Assembly (NCBI GenBank): GCA_021404785.1
Contig: QWHH01000007.1
Span: 1-64,000, forward strand
Direction: 5' to 3'
Source of the DNA: Lysobacterales bacterium PRO7
GTDB taxonomy: Bacteria > Pseudomonadota > Gammaproteobacteria > Xanthomonadales > Rhodanobacteraceae
Length of the DNA: 64,000 nt
Position 1 is the stretch's first letter. Each line of letters begins with the position of its first letter. Below the pieces are notes generated by a model that saw nothing but the letters and a program-made list of their open reading frames with translations, made no database searches and was not told the DNA's origin. This document shows positions 1 to 7,957 of the stretch, in pieces. The position numbers were made by a program, and so were the translations under genes.

Positions 1-1233
1 GCGCTTGGTGCGGTATGCCCAGCCGCCGACGATGAGCAGGCCGCTGAACAACAGCAGCATGTAAAGCAGGCGTGCACGCGCCTTTTGCGCATCGACGGTC
101 TGTTGCAGGGCCAGCAACTGGTTTTTTTCATTTGCCGCTTCGAGCTGGCGCTGCTTGTCGAGCACGCGCTGGTGCACGATCTGAAAAGCCAGGGCGCGTG
201 AGCTGACGTCGTTGAGATAGCCTTTGTCGGCGGCGGCGTATTTTTCATAGTAACCGAGCGCGTCTGCGGGATCGCCTAGCTGCCGGGCGATCTCGTAAAG
301 AATTTCGTAGGCCTTTGCAGCGGGCTCAGAATGCACCTGCTGGATGCCGAAGTCGATGGCGCTTTTGGCGAACTCGCGCGCCTTGTCGATATTGCCTTCG
401 CTCAGAAGGCAGCGTGCCTGCAAGACACGGAACCACGAGATCACTTCCGCATCGTGCGTGGCGAGCGCTTCGGCGTCGTGGGGCGCAAGCTGTCGCATGG
501 CCGGGGCGCAATCATCCGCGGTGATCAGCACCTGCGCCTGCTGGATGCGCAGCAAGCTGCCCCACACCGGGTCACCGATGCGCTGGCAGGCCTCGATGCC
601 GTCGCGGATCGACGGGTCGTCGGCACGCAGCTTGCCGGCACTGTTCAGGACCATTGCCTTGCGCGTGAGCACCATGCAGGTCTGACGCGCGCCATTTTCG
701 TAAGCAAGTGCTTCGTCGAGATAGTGCAGGGCAAGGTCGTACTGACCGGCGCCGTTGAACGCGCCTGCTGCCACCGTCAGCGTGGCGAAGTGCGCGTAGT
801 GGTCCTTGATCTGCGGCAGTGATTCGATCAATTGTTCGACGTTGGCATAGGCGTCGGAATAATGCAGTGCATTGACCTGGTTATCGACCATCGAGATTCG
901 CGCGCGCGCGCGCAGGGTCGTATCCTGGGTATGCGCCAGTATCGCCTCGAATGCCGATATGGCTTCGTCGTATCGGCCCGAGTAGCCAAGTTGCCAGGCC
1001 TGGAAGTAGTCAATCCAATCACGCTGCGACGGAGCGAGAGTGGACGCTTGCGCATCGAGCTGCCTGAGCAGCGCCTGGAATGCGGAATTGTCGCTGGTCT
1101 TGATGTCGTCGGCGCGGTGCAGCAGCTCGTCTGTCGTTTCGGCGTGGACGCAGCAGCACACGCACAGCAGGGCGACTGCCGCAAACAAGCGCCCGGCGAT
1201 TGCTGCCGGGCGCCTTATCGCTCCGATGGACAC
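1..1233 (-). CDS. TPR sensor protein, second copy, C-terminus beyond window
   Basis: Partial gene; the 3' end lies before base 1. It is a paralogue of the complete protein at 1663-3429: both have a signal-peptide-like start, helical repeat (TPR-like) sequence, a coiled stretch and one membrane segment. The membrane segment (LLYMLLLFSGLLIVGGWAY) and the RTKR that follows it are coded at the very edge of the window. By analogy a GGDEF domain should follow outside. A GTG start at 1231-1233 is chosen because the paralogue starts with the same GTG-TCC and both give an N-terminus leading into a hydrophobic core before Ala-Glu. The start lies 16 bases after the small Lys-rich gene, so the two are probably cotranscribed. 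Fold is well supported by the paralogue; activity cannot be judged here. Confidence 0.75.
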   Translation of the reverse strand, partial: MSIGAIRRPAAIAGRLFAAVALLCVCCCVHAETTDELLHRADDIKTSDNSAFQALLRQLDAQASTLAPSQRDWIDYFQAWQLGYSGRYDEAISAFEAILAHTQDTTLRARARISMVDNQVNALHYSDAYANVEQLIESLPQIKDHYAHFATLTVAAGAFNGAGQYDLALHYLDEALAYENGARQTCMVLTRKAMVLNSAGKLRADDPSIRDGIEACQRIGDPVWGSLLRIQQAQVLITADDCAPAMRQLAPHDAEALATHDAEVISWFRVLQARCLLSEGNIDKAREFAKSAIDFGIQQVHSEPAAKAYEILYEIARQLGDPADALGYYEKYAAADKGYLNDVSSRALAFQIVHQRVLDKQRQLEAANEKNQLLALQQTVDAQKARARLLYMLLLFSGLLIVGGWAYRTKR

Positions 1234-1249
1234 GAAGGGTATTACCCGC

Positions 1250-1525
1250 TCACTTGCGCTTGGCAGGTGCCTTCTTCGCAGGTTTTTTTGCCGGAGCCTT
1301 CTTGGCAGGCTTCTTCGCCGCCGGCTTGGGTGTGCGCTGGTTTGGCGAAAACATGACTTCACGTGCGCCGAGCAGGGCGGCCAGGGGCGTACCTTGCAGC
1401 ATGGCATCGCGCAGGACTTGTTCAACGTCGTTCGTGCGCATCGCATGCAACAACTGCTCGCGAGTGGCGTGGCGCAGCGCGGCATTGCGGCCGACATTTT
1501 CCAGAAAACCGATTGCGTTCGACAT
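1250..1525 (-). CDS. Small SonA/Nif11-like protein with PAKK tail (copy B), candidate borosin precursor
   Basis: 91 residues. Residues 1-54 look like a compact helical domain: MSNAIGFLE, then GRNAALRHA, then LLHAM and a second Leu/Ala-rich helix ending LAALLGAR. This resembles the borosin-binding/Nif11-like leader regions of small Xanthomonadales peptides that I recall, which also run FLE...GR...ALL...LLGGR before a short core. Residues 55-66 (REVMFSPNQRTP) occupy the core position. Residues 67-91 are PAKK repeats of histone-H1 type. The ATG at 1523-1525 is preceded by AAGGGGAAC and aligns with copy A; longer upstream reading is rejected. It sits between the two TPR sensor genes, downstream of the SonM-like methyltransferase. 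Alternative: a DNA-binding H1/AlgP-like protein. The small gene is solid; the precursor role is inference. Confidence 0.8.
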   Translation of the reverse strand: MSNAIGFLENVGRNAALRHATREQLLHAMRTNDVEQVLRDAMLQGTPLAALLGAREVMFSPNQRTPKPAAKKPAKKAPAKKPAKKAPAKRK

Positions 1526-1662
1526 GAGTTCCCCTTGCTGGTGAGTTGGCGAAGTACGCGATTCCAACCGCATGCATGACCTACGAGCGGGACCGCCCGT
1601 CGATAGTGCAACAAACCTGACTCGCGGGCAATGCGCAAGGGATACGCTAACGGCCGCAGCCA

Positions 1663-3429
1663 TCAGGCGCCGGAAGCGGCCTTGGGCTGATGCCGCACCA
1701 CGCGGTTGCGTCCGGCATGCTTGGCCGCGTACATGGCGTTGTCGGCTGCCGCAATCAGGGTCGTGAGGTTGTAGCCGCAGGCGCGGGTCGCGGCGACGCC
1801 GAAGCTGGCCGTGACCAGCACATCCGAGAGCGGATCGTAGCGCTGGATGCCGGCGATCGCCTTGCGCATTTCCTCGGCGCGCTGGCTGGCCGGCATCTCG
1901 GTGCAGTCGGGCAGCAGGATGGCGAATTCCTCGCCGCCAAGGCGGCCGAAAATATCAACCGAACGCAATCGTTCCTGGCAGGCGGCGACGACGCGGCGCA
2001 AGGCGGCATCGCCGGCGGCGTGGCCGTGCATGTCGTTGACTGCCTTGAAATGGTCCAGGTCGATGACGATCAGGCAGGCCTCGCGCGAGGACTTGGCGCT
2101 GTAGCGCAAGGCGTCCTGCGCGGCCTCGAAGAAATGCTGGCGATTGAAGATGCCGGTCAGGCCGTCGCGCCGCGCCAGACGCTGGAACTTGAGCTGCGAG
2201 CGCTTGGTGCGGTAGGCCCAACCGCCGACGATGACCAATCCACTGAGCAGCAGCGCGATGTAGAGCAGGCGCGTTTGCGCCTTCTGCGAATCGACTTGCT
2301 GGCGCAGGGCCAGCACCTGGTTTTTCTCGTTCGCCGCTTCGAGCTGGCGCTGGTTGTCGAGCACGCGCTGGTGCACCATCTGGTAGGCCATTGCGCGCGC
2401 GCTGAGGTCGTTCGCATAGCCGGTCTTGGCGACGTCGTACTTTTCGTGGAAGGCCAGCGCGGCAGCATCGTCGCCCTGGCGCTTGGCGATCTGGTAAAGC
2501 ATGTCGTAGGTATCGGCCGTGAACTTGGGATACCCCTGCCTGGGGCCGAGATCGATGGCGCTTTGCGCGTACTCGCGGGCGTGCGCGAGGTCGCCGGTCA
2601 GCAGGGCGGCGCGCGCCATCAAGGTACGGAACTGGCCGATCGCCGCGGGATAATGTGTCGCGAGTTCCTGTGCATCGCCGGCCTTGAGCAAACTCAAGGC
2701 CTTGCCGGGCTGGCCACCGTCCATCAGCGCGCTGGCCTGCCAACCGAGGATGATATTGCCCCACAACGGTTCGCCGATGCGCTGGCACGCCTGTATCCCG
2801 CTGCCGATGGCGGGATCGTTTGCCGCCAGCTTGCCGAGTTTGTAAAGCGCCTCCACTTTCATCGACATCGCCTTGCACGCGGCGGCGGGGTCGGCGGAAT
2901 CATTCAGCCACAGGTCGGCGTAGTGGATGGCGAGGTCGTATTGTCCGGCCTGGTCATAGAGCAGGGCTGCGACGCCATAGCCAGTATCGCGCGCCAGTGC
3001 GTCCTGAACATGCGGCAGGACGTCGAGGAGCGTGCTCAGGTTCGAATAGGCGTCTACGTATTGCGCCGCCAGCGCCTGCGCATTGATCAGGGTGCTAAGG
3101 GCGCGGGTGCGGACGGTCGCATCCTGCGTACGGTCGATAACCGCCTGCAAGGCAGTCCCGGCCGCGTCGAAATTGCCCGTATAGGTCGACTGCCAACCCT
3201 TGAGGTAATCCAGGAAGTCGTGTTGCGCCGGCGTCAGGCGATCCGCTTGCGTGTCGGCCTGCTTGAGCAGCGCCTGGAATTGCGTGTTGTTCGCGGTCTT
3301 GATGTCGTCCGCGTGCTTGAGCAATGTGCCGGGATCTTCGCCGGCTGCGGAAGCGCAGGCGCCGGCCAGCAGCAGGATTGCCGCAAACAAATGCATGGCC
3401 AGTAGCGCTGGGCGCAAGCTGCAGGACAC
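1663..3429 (-). CDS. Periplasmic TPR sensor diguanylate cyclase
   Basis: 588 residues from a GTG at 3427-3429. Residues 1-28 are a signal sequence ending ACASA, so the N-terminal half is periplasmic. About residues 40-340 are TPR-like helical repeats, followed by a Gln-rich coiled stretch and a membrane segment at 388-406. The GGDEF domain occupies about 417-575. The active-site motif is GGEEF at 498-502 with the inhibitory RxxD (RSVD, 489-492) five residues upstream, so both cyclase activity and product feedback are expected. It would make cyclic di-GMP in the cytoplasm in response to a periplasmic signal. The start is 26 bases after the small Lys-rich gene copy A and the arrangement is repeated in the next gene pair. 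The upstream ATG in the same frame overlaps the small gene and is rejected. Confidence 0.9.
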   Translation of the reverse strand: MSCSLRPALLAMHLFAAILLLAGACASAAGEDPGTLLKHADDIKTANNTQFQALLKQADTQADRLTPAQHDFLDYLKGWQSTYTGNFDAAGTALQAVIDRTQDATVRTRALSTLINAQALAAQYVDAYSNLSTLLDVLPHVQDALARDTGYGVAALLYDQAGQYDLAIHYADLWLNDSADPAAACKAMSMKVEALYKLGKLAANDPAIGSGIQACQRIGEPLWGNIILGWQASALMDGGQPGKALSLLKAGDAQELATHYPAAIGQFRTLMARAALLTGDLAHAREYAQSAIDLGPRQGYPKFTADTYDMLYQIAKRQGDDAAALAFHEKYDVAKTGYANDLSARAMAYQMVHQRVLDNQRQLEAANEKNQVLALRQQVDSQKAQTRLLYIALLLSGLVIVGGWAYRTKRSQLKFQRLARRDGLTGIFNRQHFFEAAQDALRYSAKSSREACLIVIDLDHFKAVNDMHGHAAGDAALRRVVAACQERLRSVDIFGRLGGEEFAILLPDCTEMPASQRAEEMRKAIAGIQRYDPLSDVLVTASFGVAATRACGYNLTTLIAAADNAMYAAKHAGRNRVVRHQPKAASGA

Positions 3430-3455
3430 GGCCAAGATCCGGATCCCGAAGCGGA

Positions 3456-3725
3456 CTAGGACTTCTTGCGTTTGGCGGGAGTCTTTTTGACGGGTGCCTT
3501 CTTCGCCGGCTTCTTCTTCGGCGGCGCCTTGGCGGGTTTCTTCTTCGCCGGTTTTTTTTTCGGCGGTTTCACGGACAACACGGCGCAATACATCTTTTCC
3601 CGAGGCGAGATGACCGTATCGGCAGCGGATTCTTGCTGCATCAGCCGCAGCAACTCGGCCCGGTTTGCGTGCCGCATCGCGGCGTTGCTTCCGGCCTGTT
3701 CCAGAAACCGGACGATGTTGCTCAT
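3456..3725 (-). CDS. Small SonA/Nif11-like protein with PAKK tail (copy A), candidate borosin precursor
   Basis: 89 residues, starting at the ATG 3723-3725 behind AGGGGAAA. The N-terminus MSNIVRFLEQAGSNAAMRHA matches copy B closely (MSN..FLE..G.NAA.RHA.R..LL..M). The domain is shorter than in B: after LLRLMQQ it reaches the putative core directly, REKMYCAVLSV at 42-52, a hydrophobic run of the kind N-methylated in borosins. Residues 53-89 are Pro/Lys/Ala repeats, strongly basic. It is the gene immediately downstream of the SonM-like methyltransferase, separated by 262 non-coding bases with no strong terminator that I can see. In split borosins the substrate is a separate small protein next to the methyltransferase, which is the arrangement here. 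A nucleoid-binding role for the tail is possible and not exclusive. Confidence 0.8.
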   Translation of the reverse strand: MSNIVRFLEQAGSNAAMRHANRAELLRLMQQESAADTVISPREKMYCAVLSVKPPKKKPAKKKPAKAPPKKKPAKKAPVKKTPAKRKKS

Positions 3726-3987
3726 GGTTTTTCCCCTATTTGATTGGTATGCAACGTCGCGCCATTCCGGTCGCCGCGGAATCCTGACACATCGGCGGAT
3801 TTTCGTGCCGCCGAGCTGCGAAGCGTCCCTGCGAAAACCTGTTGCGTCGCAGAGCCTGCCTGCCGCTGTGTTGGCACGCCGATATTGCACCCAAACCGCG
3901 CTGGCGCGCAATTGGAAAAATGCCACCTCGATCAGGGCGCTCAGCGCCTCGCGCGCAAACGCAGGCGCGGTGTGAGGATCACGGTTT

Positions 3988-4806
3988 TTACGGCCCCAGC
4001 TTTTCCAGCCGGCGCAGCATTTTCGTATCCGGCACAAGTTTGCGCACCGGCGGAATCACCACCGTATCCGCCACTTCGATGTCGATTTTGGAAAGACGGC
4101 GCAACGCGATGCGGTCGATCCGCGGCGTGTCGATCGGCAAGGTCGCGGCGCGATACACGATAATGCGGTGCGTGAGCGGATAATCCTGCGCCAGCCGCTC
4201 GATCAGGATTTCACGATACGCGGCATTCGTTGCTGCGTGAGCGCTGCCGCGCCCGCCATCGCCCATTGCGCCGACCTGCCACAGGATCAGGTACGCGCTG
4301 GTGTCGATGCGACGTTTGTAATAGAGCAACTGGCTGGCTTCGTAATGCTGGCAGCCGGCCGCACCGGGGTCGATGCCCAGATCCGAGTAAAGGCAATCCT
4401 CGGCGGAAATCCCCGGTTCCATGTTTGCATCGAATCCTTCCTTGCGCGCAATGCGGATCGCTTCGTGCGGTGCCCACGCGAATACACCCGGATGGCCGTA
4501 GAACGCTGCGCAGACTTTTTTCCCGGCGCGAACCTCGGTCAGCATCGCGTTCACCATCTGGCGATACGTTTGTTTGCGCGATTTGTCCGCAGCGTAAAGC
4601 GGCTGCAGGCTGCGCACATCGGGATGCAGCGACTCGATCCATTTTTCGACGATGCCATCCGACGCAGCCAGGAACACCACATCGGATTGCTCGATGTGGC
4701 TGCGTGCCAGCGGGGTCAGGTGCGAGCCGAGCGTGATGCCGATACCGATGCAGGCGAGGGTGCCGTAGCTGGGTGCTGATCGGTTGTTATGTGCGGTTGG
4801 TGGCAT
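3988..4806 (-). CDS. SonM-like borosin alpha-N-methyltransferase (TP-methylase fold)
   Basis: 272 residues from the ATG at 4804-4806; a GTG two codons upstream is the alternative. It has the tetrapyrrole-methylase fold: a GIGIT loop near residues 21-25, GHPGVF at 104-109 and EPGIS at 130-134. The pattern is specific for the borosin branch as I remember SonM of Shewanella oneidensis and the OphMA methyltransferase: a Tyr (Y71), then Arg (R77) and TYxQM (Y81), then YGHPGVF, EPGISAEDCLYSDLGIDPG, the H-YEASQLL motif and VIPP-KL near the end. Cobalamin or sirohaem TP-methylases do not carry these. The family iteratively methylates backbone amides of a peptide with SAM. There is no fused peptide at its C-terminus, so a separate substrate is expected; the two small proteins downstream fit. 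No cobalamin genes are nearby. Confidence 0.85.
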   Translation of the reverse strand: MPPTAHNNRSAPSYGTLACIGIGITLGSHLTPLARSHIEQSDVVFLAASDGIVEKWIESLHPDVRSLQPLYAADKSRKQTYRQMVNAMLTEVRAGKKVCAAFYGHPGVFAWAPHEAIRIARKEGFDANMEPGISAEDCLYSDLGIDPGAAGCQHYEASQLLYYKRRIDTSAYLILWQVGAMGDGGRGSAHAATNAAYREILIERLAQDYPLTHRIIVYRAATLPIDTPRIDRIALRRLSKIDIEVADTVVIPPVRKLVPDTKMLRRLEKLGP

Positions 4807-4887
4807 GGGCACGTTCGTTGGCGCGTCATGGTGCAGGGTACACCCAAGCGCGCCAAACCCATCCTTGAGAACGATTCAATCCCATTC

Positions 4888-4916
4888 TTGAAACCTACGA
4901 CCGTGGATGCTAGTGT
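4888..4916 (+). promoter_or_regulatory. Possible sigma-70 promoter of the BNR protein gene
   Basis: TTGAAA at 4888-4893, 17 bases, TAGTGT at 4911-4916. It lies in the 260-base divergent gap between the methyltransferase and the secreted beta-propeller gene. Only sequence resemblance supports it. Confidence 0.3.
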
Positions 4917-4969
4917 GCGCGGCGGAATTCGCGTCTCGTTTTCCGGGGATTTGTGTCTGGGGATTGTGT

Positions 4970-4997
4970 CCGCTCGTTCACGAGCGGGCGAGTTTTT
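4970..4997 (+). terminator. Terminator-like hairpin in the leader of the BNR protein gene
   Basis: Stem CCGCTCG (4970-4976), loop TTCA, stem CGAGCGG (4981-4987), followed by GCGAGTTTTT. It lies 70 bases upstream of the next start codon and downstream of the possible promoter, so it could attenuate transcription of that gene instead of ending another. Confidence 0.45.
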
Positions 4998-5066
4998 CCA
5001 TTCCGGTGGTCGGCACGGTGGTGCCGGGCGCCGGTGACACTGTTGCCACCCCGCGGAGACAAAATC

Positions 5067-7640
5067 ATGAAGAAGAGTTTGGCGATGCCCTTGGCCTTGC
5101 TGGCCGTCGCTTGCCTGCCTGCATGGGCATTGCAATTCCCGAAAGTGGATGATGAGGCTGCGGACACCAACGCGGCGCGCCAAGCGTATTTCGAAATGCG
5201 CCGGATCAATCCCTACAATTCGAACTTCGATGCCGCCGCTGCACGGCTGGCCGCCTACAACAAGTTCCGCGCCGATCTGGCCGCAGAAAAAACCAATCCG
5301 AAGATCATGGCCGTACTGGCCAACCAGTATCACTCGGAAGTCTGGCAAGGCATCGGTCCTGCGCCGATCTTCAACGGCCAGACGCCGACCAGCGCAACGG
5401 CCGCCAGCCGCTCCAATGTCTCCGGCCGCGTCAACGCGATCGCCATCGATGGCATTGACAGTGCCGTTTACATTGGCGGTGCCCAGGGCGGCGTGTGGAA
5501 GTCGGTGAACCATGGCGCCACCTGGACGCCCATCACGGATTACCTGGGTTCCCTGGCAATCGGCTCCATCACGATCGCGCCCGGCGCCCATCCACTGAAT
5601 CAGGCGACGATTTACGTCGGCACCGGCGAGGGCAATTACAGCGGCGACTCATACGCCGGCGCCGGCATTTACAAGTCCACCGATTCGGGCCACACATGGG
5701 CACCGGTCGGCCAGAACTCGCTGTTCACCGGACGCGCTGTCCCCGCCATTGCCGTCGATAGCACCAATTCCCAAGTCGTGTTGGCTGGTACAGCCACGGC
5801 GTATGCCGGCGTCGGTGGAGAAATCCCACCCAATGCACCGCAACGCGCCATGTATCGCTCGACGGACGGCGGCAACACCTGGACACGCGTCCTACCTACA
5901 ACGACGGCCACGCTTCGCATCTCGCGCATCGTGCAGGATCCGAATCCGGCCCTGCAGACCGCGGGCAGCACGCGCTTCTGGGCCGCCACTTCTCCTGTCA
6001 ACAACGGCGATGGCGCGCTGTATGTGTCCAATGATTCTGGCGTGACCTGGACGCGCGTCGACGGCACGGGCGGACTGCCGACCGTCAATCCGAACGGCGC
6101 CCTGGTCCGCACCTGGATTACGGCGACCTACGCCGGCGGCAATACCGTGCTGTACTACGGCACGAGCCAGGCCAACGGTACCTTGTACAAATCTCTCGAT
6201 GGCGGCACGACGTGGACGCAGGTAGCGGCGGCGACCGGTTTTTGTCAGGGTCAGTGCTTCTACGACATGCCGGTCTATGTCGAGCCCGGCACGACGAACG
6301 TCTACACGGGCGGCGCAGGGGATTCGGGATCGGTACCCAGTTCCTTCATGCTTTCGACCGATGGTGGTACGACGTTCACGGATGAGATGGTCGCTGTGGA
6401 CGGCAATTCGGCCCTGCACGCGGACGTCCACGACATCACGACCTGGCCGGGCAGCCCGAACGAGGTCTGGGTGGGCAACGATGGCGGCGTGTTCTATTCG
6501 ACCGATCGCGGCCAGCACTGGGTGAACGCGAACACCAACCTTGCCCTCACCCAGTTCCAGTATTGCGACCTGCATCCGACCGATCCGAACCAGGCCTATG
6601 GTGGTACCCAGGACAACGGCACCGACAGCTTCCTCGGCAACATCGGGGCGCTGCCCGGCGCCACGGCGTGGATGCACAGCGACGATGGTGACGGCGGGTT
6701 CGCCCTGATCGATCAGTCCGCGCCGCAGAACGTCACCCATACCTACTTCAACCAGCCGAACTACCTCACCGGTGCAGCGCTGGCCACCAACGGCCCGGCT
6801 TCGCAGCCCGCGGATTACGGCTATTTCGCTGGCGAAATCCCGGGCTACATCACCTCGGGGATGAATCCGGCCGACAACGTGTTGTTCTACGCACCGATGG
6901 CCCTGGATCGCGGCAATCCGACCACCTTGTACTTCGGCACGCAGTCCCTGTACATCGCCAACGACTACTTCAACCAGGTCGTCACCCAGGAAAACGCGCT
7001 GACCGGATCGCCGCCCTATACGGTGAACATCTTCAGTCAGCTCGGTGCCAGTACCAATTTCGGCGCGGCCATGCCGCCCTTGGCGGGCGGTGGTGTCATC
7101 AGTGCGATCACGACGGTGCCGAACATCCTGCCCAACACCAATGCCACGACGATCTTCGTCGGCACCAGCAATGGCAATGTGTGGCGCTCGACCGACTCGG
7201 GAGCGACGTTCTCCAGCGTCGATTCTGCGGTCGGTGCTTACGTGTCGCAGATTGCCGTATATCCGCGCAATCCCAACATCGTCGTGCAGGTACGCGCGGG
7301 ATTCACCGGCGGATTACCGGCGCAAAACGTGCGCATTTCCACCGATGGCGGCACGACCTGGAACACCGCATCGAACGGCTTGCCGGACATTCCGGTGAAT
7401 TCCGTGGTGTGGGACCCGGTTTTCCCTGGCCAGTTGTGGGCAGGCACGGATGTGGGTGTCTACCTGTCTCCCGACGAAGGCGCGACCTGGTATCCGTACA
7501 ACAACGGCATGCCCAATGTCGCGGTGTTCTCGCTGACCGGCAATCGCGACACGCACACCGTGCTGGCATGCACGCACGGCCGCGGTGCGTTCCGCCTGAA
7601 CCTCGACGCAATCTTCATCGACGGCTTCGACGGCAACTGA
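5067..7640 (+). CDS. Secreted BNR/VPS10-like beta-propeller protein with IF-x-DGF tail
   Basis: 857 residues. The ATG at 5067 follows GCGGAGAC and gives a clean signal peptide cut after PAWA; the longer frame is rejected. From about residue 110 onward the sequence contains many Asp-box (BNR) turns of the type S-x-D-G-G-x-T-W (KSTDSGHTW, RSTDGGNTWTRV, KSLDGGTTWTQ, RISTDGGTTWN), as in sortilin-like and exo-sialidase-like propellers. No sialidase Arg triad or hydrolase signature was recognised, so the role is probably binding or adhesion outside the cell. The protein ends LDAIFIDGFDGN; the IF-x-DGF motif also occurs in the next gene. It is a single-gene unit with its own terminator downstream. 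Confidence 0.88.
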   Translation: MKKSLAMPLALLAVACLPAWALQFPKVDDEAADTNAARQAYFEMRRINPYNSNFDAAAARLAAYNKFRADLAAEKTNPKIMAVLANQYHSEVWQGIGPAPIFNGQTPTSATAASRSNVSGRVNAIAIDGIDSAVYIGGAQGGVWKSVNHGATWTPITDYLGSLAIGSITIAPGAHPLNQATIYVGTGEGNYSGDSYAGAGIYKSTDSGHTWAPVGQNSLFTGRAVPAIAVDSTNSQVVLAGTATAYAGVGGEIPPNAPQRAMYRSTDGGNTWTRVLPTTTATLRISRIVQDPNPALQTAGSTRFWAATSPVNNGDGALYVSNDSGVTWTRVDGTGGLPTVNPNGALVRTWITATYAGGNTVLYYGTSQANGTLYKSLDGGTTWTQVAAATGFCQGQCFYDMPVYVEPGTTNVYTGGAGDSGSVPSSFMLSTDGGTTFTDEMVAVDGNSALHADVHDITTWPGSPNEVWVGNDGGVFYSTDRGQHWVNANTNLALTQFQYCDLHPTDPNQAYGGTQDNGTDSFLGNIGALPGATAWMHSDDGDGGFALIDQSAPQNVTHTYFNQPNYLTGAALATNGPASQPADYGYFAGEIPGYITSGMNPADNVLFYAPMALDRGNPTTLYFGTQSLYIANDYFNQVVTQENALTGSPPYTVNIFSQLGASTNFGAAMPPLAGGGVISAITTVPNILPNTNATTIFVGTSNGNVWRSTDSGATFSSVDSAVGAYVSQIAVYPRNPNIVVQVRAGFTGGLPAQNVRISTDGGTTWNTASNGLPDIPVNSVVWDPVFPGQLWAGTDVGVYLSPDEGATWYPYNNGMPNVAVFSLTGNRDTHTVLACTHGRGAFRLNLDAIFIDGFDGN

Positions 7641-7660
7641 TCGATCGCATTTCGATCGAC

Positions 7661-7694
7661 GCCCGCGCCAGGTACGGCGCGGGCGTTTCTTTTT
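7661..7694 (+). terminator. Rho-independent terminator after the BNR protein gene
   Basis: Stem GCCCGCGCC (7661-7669), loop AGGTAC, stem GGCGCGGGC (7676-7684), then GTTTCTTTTT. It begins 21 bases after the stop codon. Confidence 0.85.
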
Positions 7695-7957
7695 GTGCAT
7701 CATGCGTGTGTACAAGCCCGCTTGGCGGCTGCACAGGCGGATGAAACAAACACTGCCGAGCGTATAAAAAACCCATAATTGTGCCCCCTGTCCGGGCGTG
7801 CTAAATCTGCGCCCGGTTTTGTCGTGGGGATGCTGTCACTGGGGTGCCGTGGACGCTGGGGTTCGCGGTACGAATTTCGAGATTCCTCGTCGTGGTTTCT
7901 TGCGCGCGTCCGCCCTGCGCAGGGCCGGCGCGTTCATTTTCTTGTGGAGAGTCAGGC
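7695..7957 (+). promoter_or_regulatory. Leader of the subtilase gene with terminator-like hairpin
   Basis: No gene here. An A+T-rich patch around 7761-7780 (TATAAAAAACCCATAAT) is the likely promoter area. A hairpin follows: CCGGGCG (7792-7798), an 11-base loop, CGCCCGG (7810-7816), then TTTTG. The remaining leader of about 140 bases is G+C-rich and contains another potential stem around 7905-7945. The layout resembles the leader of the preceding gene. Confidence 0.4.

Noticed and set aside
1250-3725. Simple histone-H1/AlgP-like proteins as the whole explanation for the two small genes
   Set aside because: The tails fit, but the conserved N-terminal leader and the SonM-like neighbour are not explained. 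Kept as an alternative in the annotation.
3456-4037. A longer version of small protein A beginning upstream
   Set aside because: The extra 100 residues are not conserved in copy B and precede a well-placed Shine-Dalgarno and ATG.
3988-4806. Cobalamin or sirohaem biosynthesis methylase
   Set aside because: The fold is shared, but the Tyr/Arg/Tyr and ISAEDCLYSDLGID patterns match the peptide N-methyltransferases and no tetrapyrrole gene is near.
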